Shown piece by piece: positions 34,704 to 43,053 of a stretch of 64,000 nt of DNA. How positions within the stretch are numbered: position 1 is the first letter of the stretch; each line of letters starts with the position of its first letter. The stretch spans positions 1-64,000 of the forward strand of contig SIAJ01000001.1 in the NCBI GenBank assembly GCA_009691845.1, in the 5' to 3' direction. The notes under the pieces are model-generated. The model was not told where the DNA came from. It saw only the letters and a program-made list of their open reading frames with translations, and did no database searches. A program made the position numbers and the translations under genes. This DNA comes from Gemmataceae bacterium (GTDB taxonomy: Bacteria > Planctomycetota > Planctomycetia > Gemmatales > Gemmataceae).

Positions 34704-35591
34704 TTACTTCTTCAACAGCTTCTCAATCTGCGATTCCAACTCGGCGACGAGCGGGTCATATTCTGCCACTTCCTTGGCATTGCGGCCTTGCTCGTGCTTG
34801 CGGAAGCCGGTCAGGTAGGTCTCGTTCTGCGGCCGCCATTTGTAGAAATATAACTGATTCTTCGCGACGATGGCCTGACGAGCCTTCTCCATGCCGTCCG
34901 AAAAAGCCCCGTCGGTGAAGCCGAGTGCGGCAGCAAAGGCGGACGCGGTTTCTTTGTAACCCGCGCCGGTGAAGTGTAGGCCATTATCAGTGAGGTCCTT
35001 CAGAGGGGCCTTCCCTTCACCAAGCACCTGAAAAAGATCGGCAAACGTGAGCTTGCGAGCCTCGGCGATCTGCTTGATCGCGTCGCGATAAATTGCAAGC
35101 CGTTGGTTTTGCAGCGAAGGATCAGGTAGTGGTCGGCCCTTGTCCTCCAATGGCGCTGGCGACAGGAGGATCATCCTGGCTTTAGCTGGTGCCAGTTCGT
35201 CGAGGAGTTTTTCGTACCCCTTCTTGAAGTTCTCCAATCCGGCCTGGCCCTCGAAGGCCTCGTTCGCTCCATAGCAAATCAAAATCACCGTTGGCTTCTC
35301 GGCCAGTGCGAGATCGACTAGCCGCTTGCGTCCGATGTTCGGGTCGCCGAGATCAAACGCCCGCCGGGCTTCGCCGGTGACGTTGTCGCCGCTCCAGCCG
35401 AGATTGCGGACCTTCAGGCCGGGGTAACGATCGGCGAGCATCGTCTCCCAGTAGCCGTAACGCTGCTCGCGTTCGACGAGCGTGCCACCGATCAGGACGA
35501 GCCGATCGCTCGGCTTGAACTCGACCGGTGCGGCCGGCGTGGAACCCGAGAGGAGGAGAAGCAAGAAGGGAAATACGCGGACGAGTCGCAA
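34704..35591 (-). CDS. Secreted SGNH/GDSL hydrolase
   Basis: The 295-residue product has a signal peptide (MRLVRVFPFLLLLLSGSTPA) and an SGNH esterase-like domain. The catalytic block I is altered: LIGGTLVEREQRYGYW replaces G-D-S, so the Ser is not in its usual place, as is common in this planctomycete subfamily. Block II (NLGWSGDNV), block III (CYGANEAFEG) and block V (NGLHFTGAGY, with Asp/His) are present. I start at TTG 35591, which has GGAGG eight bases ahead and begins at the signal peptide; the 105-residue upstream extension is not supported. Such enzymes deacylate polysaccharides. It lies beside two sulfatases. Confidence 0.82.
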   Translation of the reverse strand: MRLVRVFPFLLLLLSGSTPAAPVEFKPSDRLVLIGGTLVEREQRYGYWETMLADRYPGLKVRNLGWSGDNVTGEARRAFDLGDPNIGRKRLVDLALAEKPTVILICYGANEAFEGQAGLENFKKGYEKLLDELAPAKARMILLSPAPLEDKGRPLPDPSLQNQRLAIYRDAIKQIAEARKLTFADLFQVLGEGKAPLKDLTDNGLHFTGAGYKETASAFAAALGFTDGAFSDGMEKARQAIVAKNQLYFYKWRPQNETYLTGFRKHEQGRNAKEVAEYDPLVAELESQIEKLLKK

Positions 35592-35998
35592 GGGAGAGGC
35601 CTCCGGCGGAGTGTGTGCCGTTAAGATAAGCCTGTTCGAGGGAGTTGAACAGGCATGAAGGCAGGACGGGCCCTCGCGAAAGCTTCGCATGACGTACATG
35701 GCAACTCCCAGTTTAGGTTGTTGACCCCAGCGAGCAGCCCCCGCAATTCCATAACATTTCAGTACGGAAGAACGACAAAATACGGGTGTATGCCTAATCA
35801 CGGGGAAACAGACGGGTGGCGCGGCAAATGTGTTTGGCATGCTGGCGGCCGGCGAAAACGATCTTTTGCTGGCGCGGACATTTGTGGACATTTTGGGACA
35901 CTCCATGCCGATCCGGGGCTCACCTCAACCACTCCGTACAGGTAATAGCGCCGCGAAGTCAAATGTAAAGCGAATGTTGTAAAAAATTAGGGATTTCA
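35592..35998. other. Divergent intergenic region, SGNH hydrolase and sulfatase
   Basis: This 407-base gap must carry promoters for both sides. The end near the sulfatase is AT-rich (about 35960-35996). No gene or repeat is supported in it. Confidence 0.4.
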
Positions 35999-37477
35999 AT
36001 GAACAAACCTCCTTGCTGCCAGCCATGCCGAGTGGCGTTCCTCATTTGGTTCTTCGCTTTAGCCGCCGTGTGCCTGCCCGTCGTGAAAATCCAGTCCGCT
36101 GAGCCGTTCGCGGGCAAGAAACCGAACATCGTCTTCATCCTGACCGACGACCAAGGTTACGGCGACATCTCCGCCCACGGCAACCCGATTCTCAAGACGC
36201 CGAACCTGGATCGCCTGCATGCCGAAGGAGTGCGGTTCACCGATTTCCATGTCAGCCCAACATGCTCGCCTACTCGTTCCGCACTGCTAACCGGTCGGCA
36301 CGAGTTCAAAAATGGGGTGACACACACGATCCACGAGCGTGAGAGGCTCACCCCCAAGGCAACGACCCTCGCACAGGTATTGGTGACCGCGGGCTACACG
36401 ACTGGCATCTTCGGCAAGTGGCATCTGGGAGACGAGCCGGACCATTGGCCAAGCAGCCGTGGGTTCGACGAGATGTTCATCCACGGCTGTGGCGGCATCG
36501 GTCAAAGCTACCCCGGCAGTTGCGGCGATGCTCCCGGTAACACGTATTTCGACCCGGCCATTTTGCACAACGGGAAGTTCGAGAAGACCAAGGGCTATTG
36601 CACGGACGTGTTCTTTTCTCAGGCAACCAAGTGGATTGAGTCCGTGAAGGGTAAAGACAAGCCATTCTTCTGCTACATCCCGACCAATGCGCCGCACGCA
36701 CCGTTGACAGTCCGCCCGGAGGACGAGGCTCGTTACAAGGACCAGGTGAAGCAAGCCAACGTCGCCAAGTTCTTCGGCATGATAGCGAACATTGATGACA
36801 ACGCAGGTCGGTTGCTGGACAGGTTGAAAGAGTGGGGCATCGAAAAAGACACGCTGGTGATCTTCATGAACGATAATGGCGGCACGGCTGGCGTGCCCGT
36901 ATTTAATGCCGGAATGCGAGGGCAGAAGGTTACACCCTGGATCGGCGGGACACGAGCTTCTTCGTTCTGGCGTTGGCCAGGCACTATGAAACCAGCGGAT
37001 TGCGATCGACTAGCCGCCCACATCGACTTCCTTCCGACGCTCGCTGAAATCACCGGAGCAAAACTGACGGAGGAAGTGAAGGAACAGGTCGACGGTCGTA
37101 GCCTGGTGCCGTTGCTGCAAAACCCCAAGGCCGACTGGGCTGAGCGAACGCTCTTCACTCACGTCGGCCGGTGGCCAAAGGGGGCGAAAGTGGATGACCA
37201 CAAGTATAACGGGTGCGGTGTCCGCACCCCGCGCTGGCACCTGGTTTCGGTTGGCAAGAAGAAACAAAAGTGGGAACTGTTCGACGTGGCGGCCGACCCT
37301 GGCGAGAAGACCGATGTCGCCGAGAAGCACCCCGACGTGCTAAAGAAACTCGATGGCGAGTACGACGCCTGGTGGGCGTCCCTGCCGCCGTACCTGGTGA
37401 ATGAGGATGCCGTCCCGCCGAAAGAGAACCCGTTCAAGGAACTTTACTGGAAGCAGTTCGGCAAACCGAAGCCATGA
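35999..37477 (+). CDS. Secreted sulfatase (arylsulfatase A type)
   Basis: The 492-residue product has a signal peptide (about 1-34) and a type I sulfatase domain. The metal site is TDDQGYGD (Asp50, Asp51). The formylglycine site is Cys89-Ser-Pro-Thr-Arg93, which a formylglycine-generating enzyme elsewhere must convert. The GKWHLGD motif is present, as is the second metal site FMNDNGG (near 295). It removes sulfate from glycans or aryl esters outside the cytoplasm. It converges on a second sulfatase, with seven bases between the stops. Confidence 0.95.
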   Translation: MNKPPCCQPCRVAFLIWFFALAAVCLPVVKIQSAEPFAGKKPNIVFILTDDQGYGDISAHGNPILKTPNLDRLHAEGVRFTDFHVSPTCSPTRSALLTGRHEFKNGVTHTIHERERLTPKATTLAQVLVTAGYTTGIFGKWHLGDEPDHWPSSRGFDEMFIHGCGGIGQSYPGSCGDAPGNTYFDPAILHNGKFEKTKGYCTDVFFSQATKWIESVKGKDKPFFCYIPTNAPHAPLTVRPEDEARYKDQVKQANVAKFFGMIANIDDNAGRLLDRLKEWGIEKDTLVIFMNDNGGTAGVPVFNAGMRGQKVTPWIGGTRASSFWRWPGTMKPADCDRLAAHIDFLPTLAEITGAKLTEEVKEQVDGRSLVPLLQNPKADWAERTLFTHVGRWPKGAKVDDHKYNGCGVRTPRWHLVSVGKKKQKWELFDVAADPGEKTDVAEKHPDVLKKLDGEYDAWWASLPPYLVNEDAVPPKENPFKELYWKQFGKPKP

Positions 37478-37484
37478 GCGGAAC

Positions 37485-39104
37485 TCACTTTTTCCGGGGC
37501 GGGGCATCGGTGAACGGCGGCCTCTCGAACCGGCAGTCTTTCTCGACCAGCCGTGGGTCGCCGGCGTCGGTCAGGATCTTTGACAACTGCTCGGCGAGTT
37601 TCTTCCGGGCGGCCTCGTGATCCGTGTTGCCCGCAATGTTCTTGACCTGATCGGGGTCGGTGCGGAGATCATAGAGTTCTTCAGCCGGGCGTTTGCCGAA
37701 GGCGTAGTTGTAGTGCCACTCCCATTCCTTGTCGTTGCGATGGGCGACGAGCCAGGCCTTTGTGGGGCTTGCGTCCATGTCCGCGAACGCGGCAAACGTG
37801 TCGTTCTCCAGGGCGTTCGCGCCCGGGGCTTTGTCGAGGGTTACGCCCTTCGGGTCGCCTAGCGGGTAGCGCTCCGGAGCGAAGTTGCGGATGTAAAGGA
37901 ACTCCTTCGTCCGCAGTGCGCGTTGCGGATAAGGTTTGCTGCCTTCGCGCGCGTCGCCGACATGCCGCTCGCGTCCGGTCACGACCCACGAACGATTCGC
38001 GTCCACCTGCCCGGCTTTCTTCGACGCGAGCACCGGCCACACGGACTTGCCGTTAAGCCCTTGTGGAAGCTTCACCCCGCCGGCTTCGAGGAACGTCGGG
38101 GCAAGATCCATCAGGTTGACGAAGTCGTCCACAACGCGTGGACCGGGAACGCCGGGGCCGGCCGCTACCAGGGCCACCCCCGTGCCGAAGTCGTACAGGT
38201 TGCACTTCCCGCCAGGGAATCCCGGTGCGCCGTGATCCCCGCTGACAACGACAATCGTGTTGTCGAGTTCGCCCGCATCCTTGAGTTGCTTCAACAGCGT
38301 TCCGATGTAAGTGTCGAACGCCTGAGCCTCCCCGAGATAATCGGCGAAGTCCTCACGCACCTCGGGCACATCCGGCAGGTTCTTCGGGAGTTTCCCTTTG
38401 AGCGCATTTGGGTCGATATCCCACAGTGTCTTTCCGGAGCCCTTGATCCACTTTCGGTGGACGGTGGTTGGACCGAACCAAAAGAAGAACGGTTTCTTCG
38501 CGTCGCGTGCCTTCAGAAAGGAGGCAAAGTTTCCTTCCACTTGGGCGAGCAAGTCGGTTCGAGCCTGGGCTACGGTCTTGCCGCCTTTCACCGCTTGAGT
38601 GGCTTCCTCGGAGAAGTTGTTGAAACCCATTCCGGACTTTTGGTAGGCGTACTGCTGCTTGCCGATCGGGGCATCGGCAGGCGTGCCTGGGCTCCACACT
38701 TTCGACATCTTGCCGATGTCGTACCCGGCATCGCGGAGCAATAGCGGGAACGCGGGAATGCTCTCGTCCCATACCGCGCCGTTGAGAATTGCCCCGCGCC
38801 CGGTGTTGAAAAAATACCGCCCACTCAAGATCGAACTGCGGCACGGCGTGCACGATGGAGCCGGGACGAACGCATTGCGAAACATTACGCCACGGCCAGC
38901 GACCGAGTCGATGTTCGGTGTCTTGACGACGCTGTTGGCCGTTGGCTTGGCATCGAGTGCAGCGTAGGCCGAGGCATACCGCCCCCAGTCGTCCGCGAAG
39001 CAGAACAGAATGTTCGGCTGCTCGGCAGCACCGGCCAGCGGCGGGCACAGGCTGCCCGTCACAACAAGAATCGCGATAATCACAATGGTTCGAAATGAGT
39101 GCAT
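37485..39104 (-). CDS. Second secreted sulfatase
   Basis: The 539-residue product has a signal peptide (about 1-26) and a sulfatase domain. Metal ligands lie in FADDWGRYAS (Asp38, Asp39). The formylglycine site is Cys85-Thr-Pro-Cys-Arg89 and VVSGDHGAPGFPGGK gives the distal metal site. The Cys inside the motif is fully compatible with C-x-P-x-R. It belongs to the heparan/N-sulfoglucosamine type by overall layout (WFGPTTVHRKW). It is convergent with, and not a close copy of, the neighbouring sulfatase. Confidence 0.95.
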   Translation of the reverse strand: MHSFRTIVIIAILVVTGSLCPPLAGAAEQPNILFCFADDWGRYASAYAALDAKPTANSVVKTPNIDSVAGRGVMFRNAFVPAPSCTPCRSSILSGRYFFNTGRGAILNGAVWDESIPAFPLLLRDAGYDIGKMSKVWSPGTPADAPIGKQQYAYQKSGMGFNNFSEEATQAVKGGKTVAQARTDLLAQVEGNFASFLKARDAKKPFFFWFGPTTVHRKWIKGSGKTLWDIDPNALKGKLPKNLPDVPEVREDFADYLGEAQAFDTYIGTLLKQLKDAGELDNTIVVVSGDHGAPGFPGGKCNLYDFGTGVALVAAGPGVPGPRVVDDFVNLMDLAPTFLEAGGVKLPQGLNGKSVWPVLASKKAGQVDANRSWVVTGRERHVGDAREGSKPYPQRALRTKEFLYIRNFAPERYPLGDPKGVTLDKAPGANALENDTFAAFADMDASPTKAWLVAHRNDKEWEWHYNYAFGKRPAEELYDLRTDPDQVKNIAGNTDHEAARKKLAEQLSKILTDAGDPRLVEKDCRFERPPFTDAPPRKK

Positions 39105-39458
39105 GATCTGCCTCGTTTTCCTGCGTTCACTCGGTGTGATTCGCCGCTGGGATTGGGTCGCGATGCCATGCCATCACGAGACCGGCGACCGTTCTTGTCG
39201 TAGTAGAGATACCAAGTCCTGTCGTGGAGATTAGCCAGAACTTTTCCGACTCGAACCGAAGACCACTTGTAAGACTCTCTCGGCACGACTCGAAGTCGCT
39301 TGGTGGATGAAACTGCGTGCACGTCATGCAAATGTGTCACCCGGTTCGCGGTAAGATGGAATCGTGTTAACCCTCGCCTACCCCTTGAATTTCCGTTAAA
39401 AATCCCGACTTTAACGGGAACGCCCTCATCCCCTTTCCTCACAGAATCTCACTCAGCC
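39105..39458. other. Intergenic region with a possible integrase fragment
   Basis: This 354-base gap lies between divergent sulfatase and phosphofructokinase genes. Apart from the fragment described at 39182-39253 it shows no gene. A GC-poor stretch lies just before the kinase gene. Confidence 0.35.
39182..39253 (-). pseudogene. Possible remnant of a tyrosine-recombinase arm-binding domain
   Basis: On the minus strand an open frame includes RVGKVLANLHDRTWYLYYDKNGRR. This resembles the N-terminal, AP2-like DNA-arm-binding unit of planctomycete phage-type integrases (VRVGKV-x(5)-W-x-VYY-x(2)-GR pattern, recalled from memory). No catalytic domain follows, so it would be a fragment. The call rests on about 25 residues. 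Confidence 0.3.
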
Positions 39459-40778
39459 ATGGCCAGTTCTCTTCAAGGTAAACGTCTCGGCATTCTTGTT
39501 GGCGGCGGGCCGGCACCGGGCATTAACGGTGTCATTTCGTCTGTCACCATCGAGGCCATCATCACGCACGGCATGGAGGTCGTCGGCTTCCAGAACGGCT
39601 TTCGACATCTCGTGCAAGGTTCCACGACTGCCAATCGCATTCTGACCGTCGAGGAGGTGGCCGCGAGCTATTTGCGTGGCGGCAGCATCCTCGGCACGGC
39701 ACGCACCAACCCGGCCAAGAAGGAAGCGGACATGGCCCAAGTACTGGGCGTGTTCAAGGAGATGAAGATCGATTGCTTGGTCACCGTCGGCGGCGACGAC
39801 ACCGCCTTTTCAGGTTCGCAGGTTGCCAAGCGTGTCGGCCCCTGGGCGAATTCGCCAGACGGCCAGTCCATTCGCGTTTGCCATGTGCCCAAAACCATCG
39901 ACAACGATTTGCCGCTCCCCGAAGGCACGCCGACTTTCGGCTTTGAGACCGCTCGCCACTACGGGACCTTGACGACACGGGCCCTGCATGCCGACGCGAA
40001 GACCACGGGTCGGTGGTACATCATCATTTCGATGGGCCGAGCAGCGGGGCATCTGGCACTCGGCATCGGCAAGGCATCGGCCTCCACGATCACGATCATC
40101 CCCGAAGAATTTCGGACGAAGACGATCACACTTGAAAGTGTGACCGACCTAATCATCGGCGCGATTCTCAAGCGCAAAATGATGGAACGCGATTACGGCG
40201 TGGCCGTGCTGGCGGAAGGTTTGATCGAGTCCATCGGCGAGAAGGGACTCGTATCCGCGCTGGGGGACGAACTCAAGCATTATGGCCGAATTGAGCGCGA
40301 CGATCACGGGCACTTGCGGCTCGGCGAACTGGAATTTGGCCGCATTATCAAGGACTTCTTGAAGAAGCGGCTCAAGGAGATCGGAGTCAAGGTGGACTTC
40401 ATCGACAAGGATCTGGGCTATGAATTGCGAAGTGCGGATCCGATTCCGTTCGATGCGGAATACACGCGCGATCTTGGCTACGGGGCCGTCCGGTTCCTGG
40501 TAAGTGAGGCATCCAAGAACTACGGTGCAATCATCTCGTTCGTCGATGGCAAAATGATCCCGCTTAAATTCGAGGACATGATCGACAAGGAAACGCAGCG
40601 AATGAGGGCGCGCAAGGTCAACGTGGAAAGCGAGTCGTTCATGTGCGCCAAGCGTTACATGGTGCGGCTGGAATCAGGGGACCTGACCGACGCGAAAAAA
40701 CTCAAGGCACTGGCGAGCTTCACGAACCTGGACACGGCTACCTTCGCGGAACGCTTCGGGCCGACGGCGAATATCTAG
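39459..40778 (+). CDS. pfp: Phosphofructokinase of the diphosphate-dependent type
   Basis: The 439-residue product is a PfkA-superfamily enzyme: GGGPAPGINGVI phosphate loop, GGDDT at 111-115, PKTIDND at 144-150, MGRAAGHLALGIG, and the sugar-phosphate site DLGYELRSADPIPFDAEY. In ATP enzymes the two key places read GGDGS and PGTIDND. Asp in the GGDD motif and Lys in PKTIDND favour pyrophosphate as donor. It interconverts fructose 6-phosphate and fructose 1,6-bisphosphate, reversibly if PPi-linked. I start at ATG 39459, because the family begins there. It is a single gene. Confidence 0.9.
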   Translation: MASSLQGKRLGILVGGGPAPGINGVISSVTIEAIITHGMEVVGFQNGFRHLVQGSTTANRILTVEEVAASYLRGGSILGTARTNPAKKEADMAQVLGVFKEMKIDCLVTVGGDDTAFSGSQVAKRVGPWANSPDGQSIRVCHVPKTIDNDLPLPEGTPTFGFETARHYGTLTTRALHADAKTTGRWYIIISMGRAAGHLALGIGKASASTITIIPEEFRTKTITLESVTDLIIGAILKRKMMERDYGVAVLAEGLIESIGEKGLVSALGDELKHYGRIERDDHGHLRLGELEFGRIIKDFLKKRLKEIGVKVDFIDKDLGYELRSADPIPFDAEYTRDLGYGAVRFLVSEASKNYGAIISFVDGKMIPLKFEDMIDKETQRMRARKVNVESESFMCAKRYMVRLESGDLTDAKKLKALASFTNLDTATFAERFGPTANI

Positions 40779-40862
40779 GTTGACTTGATGGGACGCATGG
40801 GGCAGATGGGACCAATATCGATCCTATCTGCCCCATGTGTGTTATTGTTGTCCGGCAGGCAT

Positions 40863-41501
40863 TTACTTCCCCAACGAGCACATCCCCTTCAGCTTGCGAG
40901 CATCCAACGCAAACCAGACGGAAATCTCCGGTCCCTCCTTGGTCCGCTTGTGCATGCAGCCCAGGTAGATGCCGGGGCTGACTTCTCGCACCTCATCGCG
41001 ATACCGCCCACAGATGAGTGAGGTGTCCTCGTAATCGAAGATCAGCGACGGCTTGCCATCGATCCAACTCGTGCCGTCGCTGATGGCGGCCTTGATTCCC
41101 GGCAAGCCGAATTGCCGGTTTGTCATGGTCCCACCGGTGATGTATTTACCTTGCCAGGCAGTGAACTTGAACATCTTTGAACCCGGCACGGCAAGGCGGG
41201 AGCCAGGCTTGTAGATCACTGTGCCAGAGGTGTAGCCGCAAGGCACGGGGCTGGCGATCCCGCACTTGTAGATCTTGAGGAGTTCGCACTCTTCCATTCG
41301 CAGCAGCTGTTCTGATGTGTACGTATGTTTAAACAGCAGTGCCGGAGCGGCCTGGGCCTGGGCGGGAAGGACCGTGACAGGAATCGGTTCCGGCGAAGCC
41401 TTCTTGGGCGAATCGGCCGCAAATCCATTCTTGTCAGGTTGTTGCGCCGATACTGAAGCCACGAAAATAGCGCAACATCCCAGAGTCGCCAAAATGCGCA
41501 T
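40863..41501 (-). CDS. Secreted protein of unknown function
   Basis: The 212-residue product has a signal peptide (MRILATLGCCAIFVASVSAQ) and a Pro/Ala-rich linker. A beta domain follows with CGIASPVPCGYTSGTVIYKPGS, GKPSLIFDYEDTSLICGRYRDE and SPGIYLGCMHKR segments. The second half vaguely recalls the GxWxG/DUF4334 lipocalin-like end (FDY, then DExR, then PGxYLG), which is only a suggestion. I start at ATG 41501, which has the strong ribosome site AAGGAGGG and begins a signal peptide. It is a single gene. Confidence 0.65.
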   Translation of the reverse strand: MRILATLGCCAIFVASVSAQQPDKNGFAADSPKKASPEPIPVTVLPAQAQAAPALLFKHTYTSEQLLRMEECELLKIYKCGIASPVPCGYTSGTVIYKPGSRLAVPGSKMFKFTAWQGKYITGGTMTNRQFGLPGIKAAISDGTSWIDGKPSLIFDYEDTSLICGRYRDEVREVSPGIYLGCMHKRTKEGPEISVWFALDARKLKGMCSLGK

Positions 41502-41842
41502 AGGTCCGTCCCTCCTTGGATGAGGAAAATATCGGTCCAAAAGTTGCAAGTCGGTAGCGATTCGGACGTTCACGGTAGAACGCCTGTAAACCTGGGCAGG
41601 GTCGCCCGGTCTAGGCAGTTCCTGTCAGCGAGTGAGGTTACCGTGATCGGAGTGGTCCGGTCATCTCTTCCGGCCGGGCAATTTCTCCGTGGCGAGTCTG
41701 ACTATTCACAATGCAGAAAGCCGGTAGAATTTATGTCCGCTTCCTTGTTTTGCCGAAGGATACCTGACTTTCGGTTTCCGAAGGGGAGTGCCCTTCGCTA
41801 GACGTCCGTGATGTGTCCCCATTGCCGACCGGATGGAATCGC

Positions 41843-42991
41843 ATGACCAAGCCTATCACCGTCCCTTTACTCGACCTGAAGGCCCAGTATGCCACGCTGC
41901 GCGACGAGATTCGGCCGGCCGTCGATCGGGTGCTCGAATCGCAAGCGTGCATCAACGGACCGGAAGTTGCCCAGCTCGAAAAAGAGATCGCGGCTTACTC
42001 CAGCGCGAAGCACTGTATCGGAGTTTCGTCCGGGACGGATGCTCTCGTGCTTTGCTTGATGGCCCTTGATGTTGGGGCCGGGGATGAAGTCGTCACCACG
42101 CCGTACACGTTTTTCGCCACGGCAGGCTCGATCGCTCGATTGGGTGCGAAGCCGGTGTTCGTGGATATCGACCCTGCCACCTTCAACATCGATCCGTCCA
42201 AGATCGAGGCGGCCATCACTCCGAAAACCAAGGCGATCATGCCGGTTCATCTGTATGGCCAGTGTGCCGAGATGGACCCAATCCTGGCCATCGCCAGGAA
42301 GCACAACCTGCCCGTCATTGAAGACGCCGCGCAGGCGATCGGCTCCGAGTACAAGGGCAAACGGGCCGGGTCGATGGGCACGGTCGGTTGCTTCTCCTTT
42401 TTCCCGTCGAAGAACCTCGGTGCCGTCGGCGATGCGGGTGCGGTGACCTGCCAGGACGATGCACTGGCCAAGCGGCTCGTCAAGCTGCGTGGTCACGGTG
42501 CCAACGTGAAGTACTACCACGACGAAGTGGGTGGCAACTTCCGTCTCGACACGATTCACGCGGCCGTGCTCTCGGTCAAGCTGAAGTATCTCGACCAGTG
42601 GACGGCCGCCCGCCAGGCGAACGCGGCCTTCTACACGAAGGCGATAGAATCGAACAAGGCAACGCGCGCGATGATCACGCCGCCACCGATCGTGCAATCG
42701 CGGCACATCTTCAATCAGTTTGTGCTGCGTGTCAAGGACCGCGATGGCTTGAAGGACTTCCTGAAGGTCCACCAGATCGGCACGGAGATTTATTATCCGG
42801 TACCGATGCACTTGCAGAAATGCTTCGCCGACTTGGGCCATCAGGAAGGGGACTTCCTGCACAGCGAGGAAGCGGCCCTGACCACGATTGCGATTCCGAT
42901 TTATCCCGAGTTAAGCGACGCCCATAAACAGCACGTGGTGAATTCGCTGGCGGCGTTCGCGGCTGAGAAGACAGCGACGAAGGCGGCTTGA
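41843..42991 (+). CDS. DegT/DnrJ/EryC1/StrS aminotransferase
   Basis: The 382-residue product is a PLP-dependent sugar aminotransferase. Asp161 (VIEDAAQAIGSEY) stacks on PLP and Lys190 (FFPSKNLGAVGDAG) forms the Schiff base. It transfers an amino group to a keto nucleotide sugar, making a 3- or 4-amino sugar for lipopolysaccharide or another surface glycan. The start is ATG 41843; an upstream GTG has no family residues. A UDP-sugar dehydrogenase gene follows on the same strand, supporting a nucleotide-sugar role. Confidence 0.93.
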   Translation: MTKPITVPLLDLKAQYATLRDEIRPAVDRVLESQACINGPEVAQLEKEIAAYSSAKHCIGVSSGTDALVLCLMALDVGAGDEVVTTPYTFFATAGSIARLGAKPVFVDIDPATFNIDPSKIEAAITPKTKAIMPVHLYGQCAEMDPILAIARKHNLPVIEDAAQAIGSEYKGKRAGSMGTVGCFSFFPSKNLGAVGDAGAVTCQDDALAKRLVKLRGHGANVKYYHDEVGGNFRLDTIHAAVLSVKLKYLDQWTAARQANAAFYTKAIESNKATRAMITPPPIVQSRHIFNQFVLRVKDRDGLKDFLKVHQIGTEIYYPVPMHLQKCFADLGHQEGDFLHSEEAALTTIAIPIYPELSDAHKQHVVNSLAAFAAEKTATKAA

Positions 42992-43003
42992 GTTTTGCTC
43001 CCG

Positions 43004-43020
43004 CTCTCCGTTTCGGAGAG
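43004..43020. repeat. CTCTCCG-TTT-CGGAGAG palindrome, copy 1
   Basis: A perfect 7-bp stem in the 62-base gap between the aminotransferase and the dehydrogenase is preceded by TTTTGCTCCC and followed by GGGGAGAGG. The same context recurs after the dehydrogenase (44473-44523). Confidence 0.6.
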
Positions 43021-43053
43021 GGGGAGAGGATAAGCGGAAAGTCTGGAGAGCCC

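Noticed and set aside
35592-35906. 105-residue N-terminal extension of the SGNH hydrolase
   Set aside because: TTG 35591 has a ribosome site and starts a signal peptide; the extension would bury that signal.
39300-39458. N-terminal extension of the phosphofructokinase
   Set aside because: The family begins at ATG 39459; the extension lacks conservation-like features.
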